Source: Symbiodinium natans (Eukaryota; Sar; Dinophyceae; Suessiales; Symbiodiniaceae). Taken from it: a stretch of DNA of 64,000 nucleotides. Below, piece by piece: positions 41,491 through 52,438 of this stretch. Within the stretch, counting starts at the first letter, position 1. Each line of letters starts with the position of its first letter. The stretch spans positions 892,501 through 956,500 of the forward strand of contig CAJNDS010002757.1 in NCBI GenBank assembly GCA_905221605.1. The letters are read 5' to 3'. Below the pieces are notes generated by a model, which was given only the letters and a program-made list of their open reading frames with translations, did no database searches and was not told where the DNA came from. The position numbers and the translations under genes are program-made.

Positions 41491-41600
41491 ATGTGGGTGG
41501 CTGTCAAAATTATGGTCCCTTTTTGGGTCCCTATTATAATACGGCACCTAATATTTAGGGTACCCCAAAAAGGGATCATAATTTTGACGACCACCCATGT
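41491..41600. repeat. Fold-back element family C, copy 2
   Basis: Ends ATGTGGGTGGCTGTCAAAAT and TTTTGACGACCACCCATGT are inverted repeats of more than 25 bp; GGTCCCTTTTTGGG pairs with CCCCAAAAAGGGATC. The layout equals the copy at 40784-40890, though arms differ in sequence. Confidence 0.8.
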
Positions 41601-41710
41601 AGGTTGAGGTCTTTTTGGGCTTACGGGAAGACTGCTCCAGACTCAGCCTTGAACCCCAAGCCCAGCCCTAAGCTTAAAGAAACCTGAAGAATAAGCCTTG
41701 ATTGCCTCAG

Positions 41711-41757
41711 ACTTCTGGAAGAGCTTGCAGAAGTTCAAGGATGAGCAGCTGGATGAG
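41711..41757 (+). CDS. Exon-like island
   Basis: Between a CCTCAG acceptor and a GTGGGC donor the frame reads FWKSLQKFKDEQLDE. Protein-like; family unknown; same strand as neighbouring islands. Confidence 0.35.
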
Positions 41758-42098
41758 GTGGGCTTCGGGTAGTCTTAGACATGCGAGCGCTTAGTCGTCC
41801 AGAGGCGTAAGGTTTTGGGATGGTTTAATGATTGCAACCGACTCTGAAGGTCCGCTGTTGTAGATGTTTGGGGTCTCGCAATCGTTTTTCGATTCGCTTT
41901 GGTGTGCGCGAGTTCCCAGAGTCCCAGGCCTTTCAGTTTCTGAACCCCCATGCATCCATCGAACACTCCCGAGCTTCAAAACCCAGTTCGGAACCCTAAA
42001 CCCTAAACCCTAAACCCCAAACCCCAAACCCTAAACCCTAAACCCTAAACCCTAAACCCTAAACCCAACAAACATGTTGGCCTTGCCTACGGAACCAG

Positions 42099-42167
42099 GA
42101 GACATTCATCGCACGGAGTGTGGACAGCGGCATCGAGGGCCTGTCAAAGCGGGAGCTGAAGAGGAGA
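42099..42167 (+). CDS. Exon-like island
   Basis: After a ACCAG acceptor the frame reads ETFIARSVDSGIEGLSKREL, then KRR. The pattern VDSGIEGLSKREL resembles a degenerate EF-hand loop. It is part of the same plus-strand series. Confidence 0.35.
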
Positions 42168-42576
42168 CCTAGAAGTTTCCGGGTTGGTTCGGACCGTGTT
42201 GCACGCAAAGGGTGGTTCCCGGTGGCTATAGGCTTGCGGCAAAAATCGCACAGCCCAGGCCGAAGCCCTTTTGCATTGGAAACAGCATGAGACCACTCAC
42301 ACGAGGCGCTTTCATGCGTTTCGCCCTCCCGTGGCTTAGGATCTTTTAGAATTACAGGGTTCGGGGTTCTAGTGCTTCGGATACTTCACTGTTCTAAAGC
42401 TACCAACTTCCTAAACCCCTAAAACCCTAAACCCTAAACCCCAATACAATACCCCGGAGGATATTCAAGATGTTCCTGCCAGAGCCCAGCACGGGCCGGA
42501 CCAAGTTGATCCAGAGCGACCTCGAGGCGACCCGACACACCCCAAATTGTGGGTTTTTGCTTTCAGGATTTCAGGC

Positions 42577-42667
42577 TGCGATGTTCCCCCTTATGCTAAC
42601 AGTCCTTAAGAACTCATAGGGATTATAGTACCCCTTGTTAGAATCCCTATTGCGGACTGTTAGTAGA
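42577..42667. repeat. Fold-back element family A, copy 4
   Basis: GATGTTCCCCCTTATGCTAA and the internal arms GCTAACAGTCCTTA / GGACTGTTAG are shared with the other copies; the right end is eroded. Confidence 0.7.
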
Positions 42668-42856
42668 ACTTAGGGTTAAGTTAGCAGCTTACCGGTCCCA
42701 ACAAGAACCTCGCATGTAACGAAGCAGGGCTTGTGATAGTCATTTGGGTCACGGTGGTGCCCAAGAGACAAGCCAACCCCAGCCGACATCTAGAAAGATG
42801 GAAAAGGATCCCGCGGCTTTGGGGCATATAGGGTTTAGGGTTTAGGGTTTAGGGTT

Positions 42857-43012
42857 TACTTGGAGGTTCATGGTACTTACTAACCACTTATAGCTGGGCT
42901 TATAACCCTACTTATAATTGGGATAACCCCTATAAGGCCTTTTAGGGGTACTATAAGTAGGGTTATAAGTACAGTTATAATTGGTTAGTAAGTACCGTGA
43001 ACCTTTAAGTAG
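42857..43012. repeat. Fold-back element family D
   Basis: TTACTTGGAGGTTCATGGTA is matched by inverted TACCGTGAACCTTTAAGTA, and internal CTTATAACCCTACTTATA pairs with TATAAGTAGGGTTATAAG. At about 156 bp it is the longest fold-back here and forms almost a complete hairpin. It is embedded in TTTAGGG units on both sides. Confidence 0.8.
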
Positions 43013-43670
43013 GGTTTAGGGTTTAGGGTTTAGGGGTCGAGCCTTTGGCTGGGTGCTCAGCTACAGTCAATCGAGGGTTGAGGGTTATCAAGGTTCAGGG
43101 TCGTTAGGGGGTTGAGGGTTTAGGCATCAGATCGTTGTTGCCTTTGAGGGGTTTAAGGGTGCTGTTGGGTTCAGGGTTTAGGGAGAGTTGAAGGTTGGCA
43201 GGGAGAGGCCGAAGGGTTGTGGTGTTCACGTAGATGGGGGCATGAAGTCCAGCCACAAAGTAGCATCCTACAGATTTTTTGCCCTCCCAGCGGAGAAGCA
43301 ACCTGCGATCGATTATTTCAGCAAGCGCGGCATATCTTGCCTTGCGTCGTGTTCGCCATGCTTGTAGGGCCTTGGAGAACCACCGAGGGCAAAGATACAA
43401 GGACTTCATACATCTGCTCAAGCACACCTTTGTGAGAAAAAAAAACAGCACCCAGAGCTATCGCCGCTGTAGAAGTGATACAGGTGTGCGTTTCAGGGTC
43501 GAAGAAGTTGAAACTCGGAAGGCGTAGCCTGTGATTGCATGTGTTGGACAAAGGGAGCTGACAAACCCCTAGCAAGGCCCTTTGGCTTGAACTGGCTTTG
43601 GCAGCCCCGGACCCTAAGGCCCTGAGCCCTAAAACCCGGCAAGGTTCTCAGGGCAATTGTCTGTGGTCAG

Positions 43671-43714
43671 GTCATCAAGATCGCGCTGTCCGCAGAGCAA
43701 AAGTCTGCTCTCAG
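43671..43714 (+). CDS. Exon-like island
   Basis: Between a GTCAG acceptor and a GTGCCC donor-like site the frame reads VIKIALSAEQKSAL. Short and not recognised. Confidence 0.3.
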
Positions 43715-45238
43715 GTGCCCACCTGAGAGGGCATGGCAGCTTTCTGTTTCTGAACGTGAGTTTGCGACTGCGGCTGGTATGTTGGAGCTTGGCGTTCCGG
43801 TCAAGGGTTAGGGTTCAGGGTTTAGGGCGTGGGGATTAATCAACTTAGGGGGTCTAGGTCTAGGTTTTCGGCTCGTCAGCTGCCACCAATTATGAGCAGA
43901 TATCAGCTGGCAGCGGTGGCCCAGCATGGCTGTTGCATGCTGTTGCTGATGTTGCTACTTGTGGCGATCATCCACTTTGAATGCGCACCTAGCTCTCTTA
44001 AGCAACGCAGAATCCGAAGCCTTGCGCTGGATAAACCCTGTACCTATACATCCTGCAAGCCCCCAACGAGCCCTGCACCCATAAACCCTAACCCCTAAAC
44101 CCTAAACCCTGAACCCTTGAGCCCCCTGAAGCCCTGAGCAAACCGGAGCAGGCACAGCACGACCCAGAAGAGCCTCGAGCTTGCCAGATCCCGAGAACTT
44201 TGGGTTTAGGGTTTAGGGTTTTGGTGGGCCCTCTGTGTGCGTGACAAGGCTGGATGTGTTTGGCTTGCAGGTGTTGGGGGGTTGTGGAAGGTCTCTTGGC
44301 TAGGGTTTTAAAGTGGTTCTACCTCACCCCACCCATAGGATTTGGGGTGGTTTGCATGGGCCCGGATCCTCAAATAGAGAGATGCAGTAGCATGTTGCGT
44401 GTAAGTCTGCCGGATACTGCAGAAGCCTAAGGAACTGCTAATACAGTAGCCGTTAGAATCCACGACTGATGCCACTTTGCTGCCCAAAAGTGCCCTTGCT
44501 AGTCAAAGTAAAGTAGCTAAACCCTAAACCCTAAACCCTAAACCCTAAACCCCTAAACCCTCCCTTGTCAAGGAAACCCCACGGACCCCGATGCGGCCGT
44601 CGTCGCCGTCGCCTGGCTTGGCCCCGCCATCGTCGCCGAAGTCGCCCTCGCGGTCCCCGTCGCACTCTCGCGTGAGGCCGGGGCTTGGTTTAGGGTTATA
44701 AGGATGTTTAGGGTTTAGGGTTTAGAGTTTAGAGCATTTGTGGATCCCAAGCATATGGTGGCTTCCGCAAATTGGGGGTACCTTGTTGGGGTCCTTATGA
44801 TAAGGGAATCCGATCATTTGGGGGTCTATTGTAGGGCCCCTAATTTCGTAAACCCCCATATGGCAGCCCTGAAGTCCAGACACTTCTCCAACTGGCTGCA
44901 GGATTTTGGGGCTTATTTGGGGTTTAGGAGAAGTAAGGAAGTAAGGAACGAGGTTCCTTGGAGATCTCATTGAAGAGGTTGTAAAGGGAGATGGCAGGTA
45001 GTTCGCATATTCACCAACCAGGAACCGTTGTTCAACTATGAGTCCCAACCGACTGACCTTAAGAAGTGCCGAACTAAAGCAAGAAGCCCGAAGTGTACTA
45101 AATGTACATATGAGGCGAGGGTTGCCTTGAAGGTCCTTCAAAAAAGGAATGGACCATTGGGAAAAAGAGTCCCTCCAAAGAGGAAGCCTTATTTAAACGG
45201 GAACCTACCCCATTGTAGTCTTGGGGGCAGGTGTTTTG

Positions 45239-45355
45239 ACTTGGTAGCCCAGTGGTACCCTTTCTTTTACCTTGTTTGGTTCTGGGTTCCCTTATCAAGT
45301 AGTCAACCCGCAAAAAGGGTGCCCTTATCACAATTTGGTTACTGGGCTACCAAGT
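45239..45355. repeat. Fold-back element family F, copy 1
   Basis: ACTTGGTAGCCCAGT and ACTGGGCTACCAAGT are perfect 15-bp inverted ends of a 117-bp element with GGTACCCTTTC / AAAGGGTGCCC inner arms. A decayed relative is at about 54624-54732. Confidence 0.85.
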
Positions 45356-45589
45356 TGAAGAACATAACCTCTATGTCAGGTCCTCACCGGAGCTTCCCGT
45401 CATATCCGTCGAGGCACCGGCAGGGGCTATGTTAAGGTGCCTTCTGTGAGGAGTAAATTGAGATCGGAGACCCCAAGAGGGCGAATACTTGTGAGCAAAT
45501 CCTAAGGTACGGCTTGAGTTGGTTTGGGACTTGGGGTGGCCAGGTGAAGGGTGGTGGTTCAATTTCAGGGTGCAGGATTTCGGATGTCG

Positions 45590-45640
45590 GGGAGTGAGAG
45601 TGGGAGTGGGAGTGGGAGTGGGAGTGGGAGTGGGAGTGAG
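45590..45640. repeat. GGGAGT hexamer repeat and GAGA tract
   Basis: About seven GGGAGT units, followed by a GAGAGA-rich stretch to about 45730. Confidence 0.85.
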
Positions 45641-45914
45641 AGCAAGGAGAGTGAGAGCGAGAGAGTGAGAGAGTGAGAGAGTTGAGAGAGAGACAGCGAG
45701 ATGGAGCGAGAGAGAAAGAGAGACAGAGAAGAACAAAAGAGACAAAAACAACACTAGCCAGAGCTGCAGCGGCTCCACGCGCATCCTATCCGCTGCAGAC
45801 TCACTTCGGCACGCCAAGCTCGAGCTCGGAACCTAAAGCTCTACTATATCCTCAACTCCAAATCTTAAGCCCCAAGCCCCAAAACCCTAAAGTACCCCGA
45901 GCCCTACACTCCAG

Positions 45915-45989
45915 GAGTTCCGGCGGCTACTGAAGCGCCTCTACGGCAGCGTCCACGCTGGTTGGGTGAAGTACCTGGACGTGACCGAG
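45915..45989 (+). CDS. Exon of the presumed EF-hand-type gene
   Basis: Between a CTCCAG acceptor and a GTGGGG donor the frame reads EFRRLLKRLYGSVHAGWVKY, then LDVTE. The helix followed by WVKYLDVTE resembles the entering helix of an EF-hand that is completed by the next exon. 75 bp, phase 0 on both sides. Confidence 0.45.
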
Positions 45990-46154
45990 GTGGGGGGGGC
46001 TTTAAGGGCTTTGGGGTTTCAGGGTCTATAGGGTTTAGGGTATCAGTATCAGTATCAGGGTTCACTTCTCTGCGCGGGGTTAGGGAAGCTTAGCCTTTAA
46101 GCCCCAGAAGGGCTTCAAGATTGAAAGGGTTGGGGTGGTTTCAGAGGGCTCTGG

Positions 46155-46255
46155 TTGGGATGCTCCCCCTTGTACTAGCAGTCCTGTACAGGGATGATAA
46201 TAGGGGCTGCTAGAATATCTATAAAGGACTGTTAGTATAAGGGGGAACATCCCAA
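46155..46255. repeat. Fold-back element family A, copy 5
   Basis: TTGGGATGCTCCCCCTTGTA and inverted TATAAGGGGGAACATCCCAA are near-perfect. It is the best-preserved copy of the family. Confidence 0.85.
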
Positions 46256-46604
46256 GGCTCTGGTTTTGAGTGCATGTTTCAGGGTGGAGATTTCGCGGTT
46301 TACGGGGTCTTTTTGGTCTTTGTGTGGGGGTGCCCCCCACATACTTGGAAACCCTAAACCCTAAACTTGCCCTAAACCCTAACCTTGCCTGAAGCGTTTG
46401 GAATACTGGAAAAGCTTCTGGTGACATCTTCGGGTGGGAACCCCCCAGGGCTCGCTCGATCCAGACCCCCCCTCCGCAGTTCGGCAACCTCTTCAAACTA
46501 CACCTGACACAACCAAGTTAAGCTTTTCAACCCTAATTCCCAAAACTAACCCTAAACCTTAAACCCCAAACCCTGAACCCTAAACCTTAAACGTGCAGCT
46601 CTAG

Positions 46605-46676
46605 TTCTCAAACTTGGAGGCTGGGCGGGTGCCCAAGGGCGAATTCGTCAACCGCGCGCGGGCGATCGGAGTCACG
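46605..46676 (+). CDS. Exon of the presumed EF-hand-type gene
   Basis: After a CTCTAG acceptor the frame reads FSNLEAGRVPKGEFVNRARA, then IGVT. LEAGRVPKGEF lies where an EF-hand loop would be, with Gly and the final Glu in place but few ligands, so calcium binding is doubtful. Confidence 0.45.
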
Positions 46677-46974
46677 GGTCCTTGGGCAAAGTTTGTTGTG
46701 CCTGGCTGCATGACGGGGTTAGGACGCTAGGCTTTAACCTGCACCCCTCAAGACGACCTTCTTAGGTGGGTTCTGAGCTCAAACTTTACAGAGGCTTCAA
46801 ACCCCAAGCCCGAAACCCCAAAAACTCTAAACTCCATTATGTGGGTGCGACTTGTTTAATCCCTAAATTCGGGACTCTACGAGCGGTATAGGGCATTGGG
46901 AATTGAATCGTCTATGCGGCCAGCACTCCTTGTCGTCTAGTCCTTAGTCACATGCGTATCTTATTCGTTTTCCC

Positions 46975-47080
46975 TAAGGGTCCATGTACCCATATAGTGT
47001 ATACTTGGGCCCTAAAGGTACTCTATGGGAACCCCTTCAATGCCTCTACGTATATTACTATCTGGGTACATGGACCCTTT
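46975..47080. repeat. Fold-back element family B, copy 1
   Basis: AAGGGTCCATGTACCCATAT and TGGGTACATGGACCCTTT form inverted ends. Copies at 47884-47986 and 55986-56079 share them. Confidence 0.85.
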
Positions 47081-47178
47081 GGGTTTTGCACAGAATTCAA
47101 CAACAAACTGTAGACATCGAGGAAGATGAGGGGTTGCTAGTGATTGCCAGTGTCATTGCTTCTGGTGCCTGCTGCCAG

Positions 47179-47246
47179 GACATGTGGCAGAGCTGTTCGC
47201 CGCCTTCGATGTAGACAACAAGGGCTTTATTACCCTCAAGGACTGA
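47179..47246 (+). CDS. EF-hand exon
   Basis: After a CTGCCAG acceptor the frame reads HVAELFAAFDVDNKGFITLK, then D and a stop at 47244-47246. DVDNKGFITLKD is a good EF-hand loop (D1, D3, K5, G6, I8, D12), with Asp instead of the usual Glu at position 12. It is the strongest evidence that this exon series encodes calcium-binding motifs. The stop may lie in the intron if a donor precedes it. Confidence 0.55.
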
Positions 47247-47883
47247 AGGGACTTCCTTATCTGATGACCAAAACCCTGAACCTTTTGTAAGCCCTATACT
47301 CAAATCCTAAACCCCGAACACAAAACCCGGTCCCAGTACCAAACCCTAATAGAAGCCCCCCCGTCATCAAACCCCTGTGCATGGCCGATGAGGCTCAATC
47401 CATGCGACACACCGCTGTACGAGCGCAGGACCTTGACCCCCAGGTGTCCAAGGTGATGAAGAACTTCTTCAGATGCGTGGAGGTCAAGTTTGGGTTCTGG
47501 GAGGGGGGGGGGGGGGGGGGGGGAATTCTTAGTGTTCAGGGTTTTGTGCTTAGAGTCGATCGGCGCGGGATCCATCACCTTTCCGCTTGGGGGGGTTTAG
47601 GGCACGGACACCTCAAAGGCATGCCACGACGTCATGGAAAATCTGCAGTGCTCTCATCCCTGACAGCGCCTCAGCCACCGACCCCAAAGCATGCTCCAGC
47701 ACCCGCAGGGCGGCAAGAAGTCAGCGTGATCCCATGAATCATGAGCTTCAGAAGTCCGGGCACAAACCACCCCCCCTCCCTCCCACCTAAAAATCAAATT
47801 ACCCCTAAAACTGGGCACGCATTAATGTTGTCCGTAGTAGAGGGTATATGACCACAGCCCGTTGTAGGGTGCTTATTCACCTT

Positions 47884-47986
47884 AAGGGTCCATGTACCCA
47901 CATAGTATATACTTGGGCCCTAAAGCTATTCTATGGGAACCCTTTAAGGCCTCTACGTATATACTAGATGGGTACATGGACCCTTT
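47884..47986. repeat. Fold-back element family B, copy 2
   Basis: Closely similar to the copy 900 bp upstream, including the interior TATACTTGGGCCCTAAAG and CTCTACGTATAT, so the two are recent relatives. Confidence 0.85.
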
Positions 47987-48011
47987 GGGTAACTGCAGCC
48001 AAAAGACGCAG

Positions 48012-48095
48012 GACACCTATGGCTCCATTGAAGAAGCCTGGCCGAAAGCCTTCGACGTGCTCCCGGCCCGTTTGCTGCGCCACGCGATGGCCCTG
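48012..48095 (+). CDS. Exon of the presumed EF-hand-type gene
   Basis: Between a CGCAG acceptor and a GTGAG donor the frame reads DTYGSIEEAWPKAFDVLPAR, then LLRHAMAL; exactly 28 codons, phase 0. GSIEEAW and KAFD recall an EF-hand exit helix followed by the next entering helix. Confidence 0.5.
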
Positions 48096-48151
48096 GTGAG
48101 AGCAACCCATGGCACCAAATGAACTCTGAAATTAGGGACCCTAAGCCCTCA

Positions 48152-48241
48152 ACCCTAAACCCTAAACCCTAAACCCTAAACCCTAAACCCTAAACCCTAA
48201 ACCCTAAACCCTAAACCCTAAACCCTAAACCCTAAACCCTA
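48152..48241. repeat. CCCTAAA array
   Basis: About 13 perfect units immediately downstream of the exon at 48012-48095, so presumably inside an intron. Confidence 0.9.
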
Positions 48242-48745
48242 GGCTGCTATCATTCCTATGAAGGTATCGTTTGGTTCCCAAGGACCAGCCGCACCCAGGG
48301 CGGGGTTTCGGGGGCTTGGGGTTTAGGGTTTAGGGCGAACTCTCGACCCTTACATACGACGCAAGATCCAAGGAAATGCAGCTCATGAGGGTACATTCTG
48401 GTTTTAGGTTTGAGGGTTTGTCCGAGTTCAGTTCACGACCTTTCGAGAGGAGAGTTCTGCGGATGGTGCCTTCACTTTTGGCTACCCCTTCTATATACAT
48501 ATATACATATTTTTATTTTCACATTGTTAGTATACGGCTCCGTCTGTTTCCTTTGTATTAAATTATATAGATAGATAGATGTAGCCATTTAGGATATTTA
48601 TGTACATGTACATAAGGCTCCTTATTCTATAGTTCTTGGGGGAGCCCCAAAACAGACCCTAAGCTCGGGAACCTCGCATACGCAAATAGTTGAACTCGAA
48701 GCTTTCTTGGGCTTCTTCCTTTGCCTCCCTTGATCAGAAAAATAG

Positions 48746-48779
48746 CAAAGTACAGGGCGGAGGCCGAAAGGACTTTGAG
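48746..48779 (+). CDS. Mini-exon
   Basis: Between a AATAG acceptor and a GTGAGG donor, 34 bp encode KYRAEAERTL. Very short, supported only by the splice signals and reading frame. Confidence 0.3.
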
Positions 48780-49151
48780 GTGAGGGCTTTATTCCCCAGA
48801 CAGTCTACTGTTGTGGTTCTAAATTCATTTAAGGATTGCCGACATTCTGAGCTCCTTGTCTCCCTTTGTCTCCCTTGGTCTCCCTTGTCTCCCTTCATCT
48901 GGGTGGCTCTTGCCGTGTTGCCGGGTTGCTGTACTCCTCTCTTCCCTTTGTCTCCCTTCGTCTCCCTTTGTCTCCCGTCGTCTCCACTGCTTCCTTGACG
49001 TGCCTTTGGCTGTTTGGGGTCTTCGGTGGTGCAATTCAAGGGTTTAGTGCTCAGGGTTTAGGATTCTGCGGTATAGGGTTCCAGTGTTCTGGGGATAGCT
49101 GAAGAGCCTCTCCTTGCTGGGTCTGACGAGGATAAGTCTGAGTTCTAAAGC

Positions 49152-49208
49152 CAGTGCCAAGTTCACAAATACGTGGAGATGACTCCATTCGTCCGCATCA
49201 CCCCCTGA
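49152..49208 (+). CDS. Exon-like island
   Basis: The frame reads QCQVHKYVEMTPFVRITP and stops at 49206-49208. HKYVEM resembles RKYIVL at 10386-10440 in the first locus. Confidence 0.35.
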   Translation, partial: QCQVHKYVEMTPFVRITP

Positions 49209-49319
49209 CCTCCGAAGACCCTAGGGCTTCAGGGCTTCAGGGTCTTGGGGTTGGATGGTTTGAATATCCTAAACCTTCGGCTTCCTTCGCACCAAAGACT
49301 CCTGGCACTGCTGCGGCAG

Positions 49320-49405
49320 GTCTCCAAGAGAAGAGTCGTGGGCAAAACGGAGTTTGCCAAGGGCTGCGAGGCGATTGGCTACGAAGGCCAGGATCGGGCT
49401 TGTAG
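49320..49405 (+). CDS. Exon of the presumed EF-hand-type gene
   Basis: Between a GGCAG acceptor and a GTGTTG donor the frame reads VSKRRVVGKTEFAKGCEAIG, then YEGQDRAC. GKTEF...AIGYEG is the second half of an EF-hand-like repeat and the start of the next, parallel to AEMGYA at 9507-9556 and RARAIGV at 46605-46676. Confidence 0.5.
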
Positions 49406-52376
49406 GTGTTGAGGGTTTAGGGTTTAGGGTTTAGGGTCTTTTTGGGATAGGGTTAGGGGATGGGGGTTTGGGGTTTTGGGGGGTTTTGGGGTTTAGGGCT
49501 TTATGCTTACAGACCTCGCATCAGCTATACGTACTCCTCGCACCACTTTAACAAGATAGGGCTGCAAGCCCCTGAAGCCCAAACTATCCAAAACCCTTGA
49601 GGTGAGTTTGTGTTTAGGGGAACATTCAAGCCCTCATTATTACCTATAATTACACCAGTTTTCTTATAGGGCTCCATATTGTTGATGCTTGGCCGAAACC
49701 ACTGGAATAGGGTGGGCTTAGGGTGTATCAGGGCGAGGGCTTGGGGTTTGGATGTTTCGGAGCACGACCAACATCGCAGCTATAGAAGCTCTGGAACCCG
49801 AAGTTTGACGTGCATCAAAGCAAACGGTTTAGAGCTCAGAAAGGTTTAGGGTTTAGGGTGTAGGGTTTAGGGTTGTAGGGTTGTAGGGTTTTAGGGTTTT
49901 AGGGCTTAGGGTTTAGGGTTCATAGAATTGAAAACCCCAAGCTTCAACGAGGTGACCCCATGAAGCTCTTCGCGCTGCTCCAACCCGAGACGGGCCGCAC
50001 GCAGCGAGCCCGGCGACGGAAGGGGCTTTACTATAGGGGCCTGAAGAATTAGAATAGTTTTTTTTTTTTTTTTTTTTTTTGGGGGGGGGGGGGTTATCAT
50101 AGTATAATGATAAAGGGACTCTAAGGGAATACCATTAGTAGTTACGTGCGACTTCTGCAGATTGCGAGGGAGCTGAGATCCGGGGCAAACCCTAAACCCT
50201 AGATCTTCGCACAGCCTTTCTACCTGCACAGGGATTTGGCAGGTGCGAGGCATGTTTTTTGCATGGACTCTTGGAGAGTTCTTGAGACATGGATGGAAGA
50301 CCCTCCCAAGAACTGTGATCCAAGCAGGCGAAGCCTTCTAAATATGAATGATTGAATGCCCTCAAGCCATGTCAAGCCTATACGGCCAGGAAACCATATT
50401 ACGCCCTGTCATCGTAATCCATATTTCAAACCCTACAAGCCCCGTAAGCCCTGTAAACTCTACAAGCCCTTTATCAACCCCTGTATGAAAAAATGGCATA
50501 GAAACAACGCGAAGAACCCTGATAAACAGGCTTGTGAACAACTCTTAACCTCCCTATAAAACCTTGTAATCCCCAAGCTAAACCAAAAATCCTGGACCTA
50601 GAAACCCCAAACCTTCGAAGGTTCCTAGAGCTCGCGGACTTGGGTCGTCATGCAGCGGAGTCGGTCAAGGCCCACGAGGACCGAGGGCTTTTTGTTGGGA
50701 GTTGCTTAGGGATTTTCGGGTCTTTAAGGCTTTTGGGCTTGTTAGCTTTTTAGGGCAGGGCTTCGGGATTTTAGGGCTTTCTTTTGGAATCTAAGGCTTT
50801 ATGGGTTTTTTAAGGCTTTCTTTGGGGAGATGAAATCTTTGGGGGGGTTCAACGGTTTTGAGAGGTTCTACCAGGCGTTTCGGTTCCGGGAGTTTGGGAT
50901 GCGCCTGGAGCATGGGACTCACCATCCTGACCCGAGCTGCCGTCAATCACTGACGGAGTGCTCCAAGCAAAAGCGATGCAAAGCCTAAACCCTAAACCCT
51001 AAGCCTAGAATTTTCGCCTTGCGTCCTTGGCGCGGACAGACCTCTCGAGACACCATGACTGGAGGAATGTACACAGGCAGTCCTCAGATCGCTATGGCAG
51101 GAGCATACCTGGGCGAGTCATACCGATCATGATGGGTGGGGTACGGAAATCTTCGTGCAACGAATCCCGGATGAACGCACGGTCGTATTTGGCATGTCCG
51201 ATTCGGAGCCTCAATCAGACATTGCCGCAAACTTTGTTTGCCACAGTGGGACTTGGACGCTGGATTGCTATGAAGCCCGTTTAGATCGTGGAAGCTCTTC
51301 CTTCCGTGAGCAGAGGGCTCGTCATGCGATGACGCATGGTGTGACAAAGGCCAGAAAACAGCCGGAATGGCCATGCTTGTCTCCTTTTGGTTGTTCGTCG
51401 GCAGACCCTCACAAATACTGAGTGCGCAGCAGCCTGTGAGAACTGCTTCCCGATAAGGGTTTTTTTGAATGAGGTGGGCACGGAATGCACGGGTGGATGG
51501 AGCTTCATGATGGGGAGGCTTCTTGGTTGGAGGGTATTTCAAGCCTTTCGGGAGGAGTAACCGTTGAGTAATTGCAGGTTTTGGCTACGGCGCAGCTTTG
51601 CTTCGTCCTTGCGTGTAGTACTCTGATTAGCGTTCAATACAGGCATTTCACAGTTGACATAGCTTAGGGAAGCATGTAACAACTTAGGGGCTACGGGTTT
51701 AATGTACCCTGCTACCCTGCTACCCTAAACCCTAAACCCTAAACTTCCCGATTAAGAGCTGCTCGAGGCCAGCTAGCCTCTCGTCGGGTAAGGGCGCCTC
51801 CCCCCAAAAGTCCGCAGCCCTGAGCCCTTTAGGGTTTATGGTGCAAGGCTTCGGGTACCCTTTTGTAATTCTAAGCTGGTTTAGGGTTTAGGGTCTAGGG
51901 TTTATAGGGTTTAGGACCATGGCTCTTGCATCTCGCAGGACAAGTAGAGATGAGCTTTCTGGCTCCTCGTTGCGTCTTCCCATGCTGGACTTTGCCGCTC
52001 GGGGCGCGGCAAGACCAAGCCACAAGCCCGTTTCAGTTTCAACCCCGCCGGGGGAGGTAAAGGCCCTGAACCCTCAATGCCTGACAATGCCTGAAGACCC
52101 TTAAAGCCCTTAAAACCCTTAAAGCCCTGAAGCCCTAAGCCCAAGTCCATAGAGCTGACAGCCCTAAGCGCTCAACGCTGACGCCGTAGTCTACAAACAA
52201 CCTATGCATGCTCATTCGAAAGCCACGAGTTGCGGGATGTTTAAACGGCTACTTTTTAGGGCTTGGGGTTTCGGGCTTAGGGTTTAGGGTTGAGGCTTCC
52301 AAAGCCCCTCGACCCCAAGAGAAAAGCTCATAAAACCTTGAAGCCCCAAGCCCCTATAAGCCTCGACCTCCCCCAG
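49406..52376. other. Host intron/intergenic stretch
   Basis: No gene is firmly supported. TTTAGGG variants occur at 49415-49436 and 49840-49920; a poly-A/poly-C region lies on the minus strand at 50058-50092 within a reversed family E repeat. A stretch at 51000-51550 has lower repeat content and several overlapping frames, none recognisable. Confidence 0.5.
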
Positions 52377-52438
52377 GCCACGTCTCTTTCGAGGAGTCCA
52401 TTCCCTGCTTCCTCGAAGCCTGGAAGCAACACATGTAG
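52377..52438 (+). CDS. Possible terminal exon of the EF-hand-type gene
   Basis: After a CCCCAG acceptor the frame reads HVSFEESIPCFLEAWKQHM and stops at 52436-52438. (G)HVSFEE fits the end of an EF-hand loop and exit helix. It is a plausible C-terminus, with the fold not proven. Confidence 0.4.

Noticed and set aside
45371-45933. TPTPTPTP and RERQRE frames
   Set aside because: They are translations of the GGGAGT hexamer and GAGA microsatellite.
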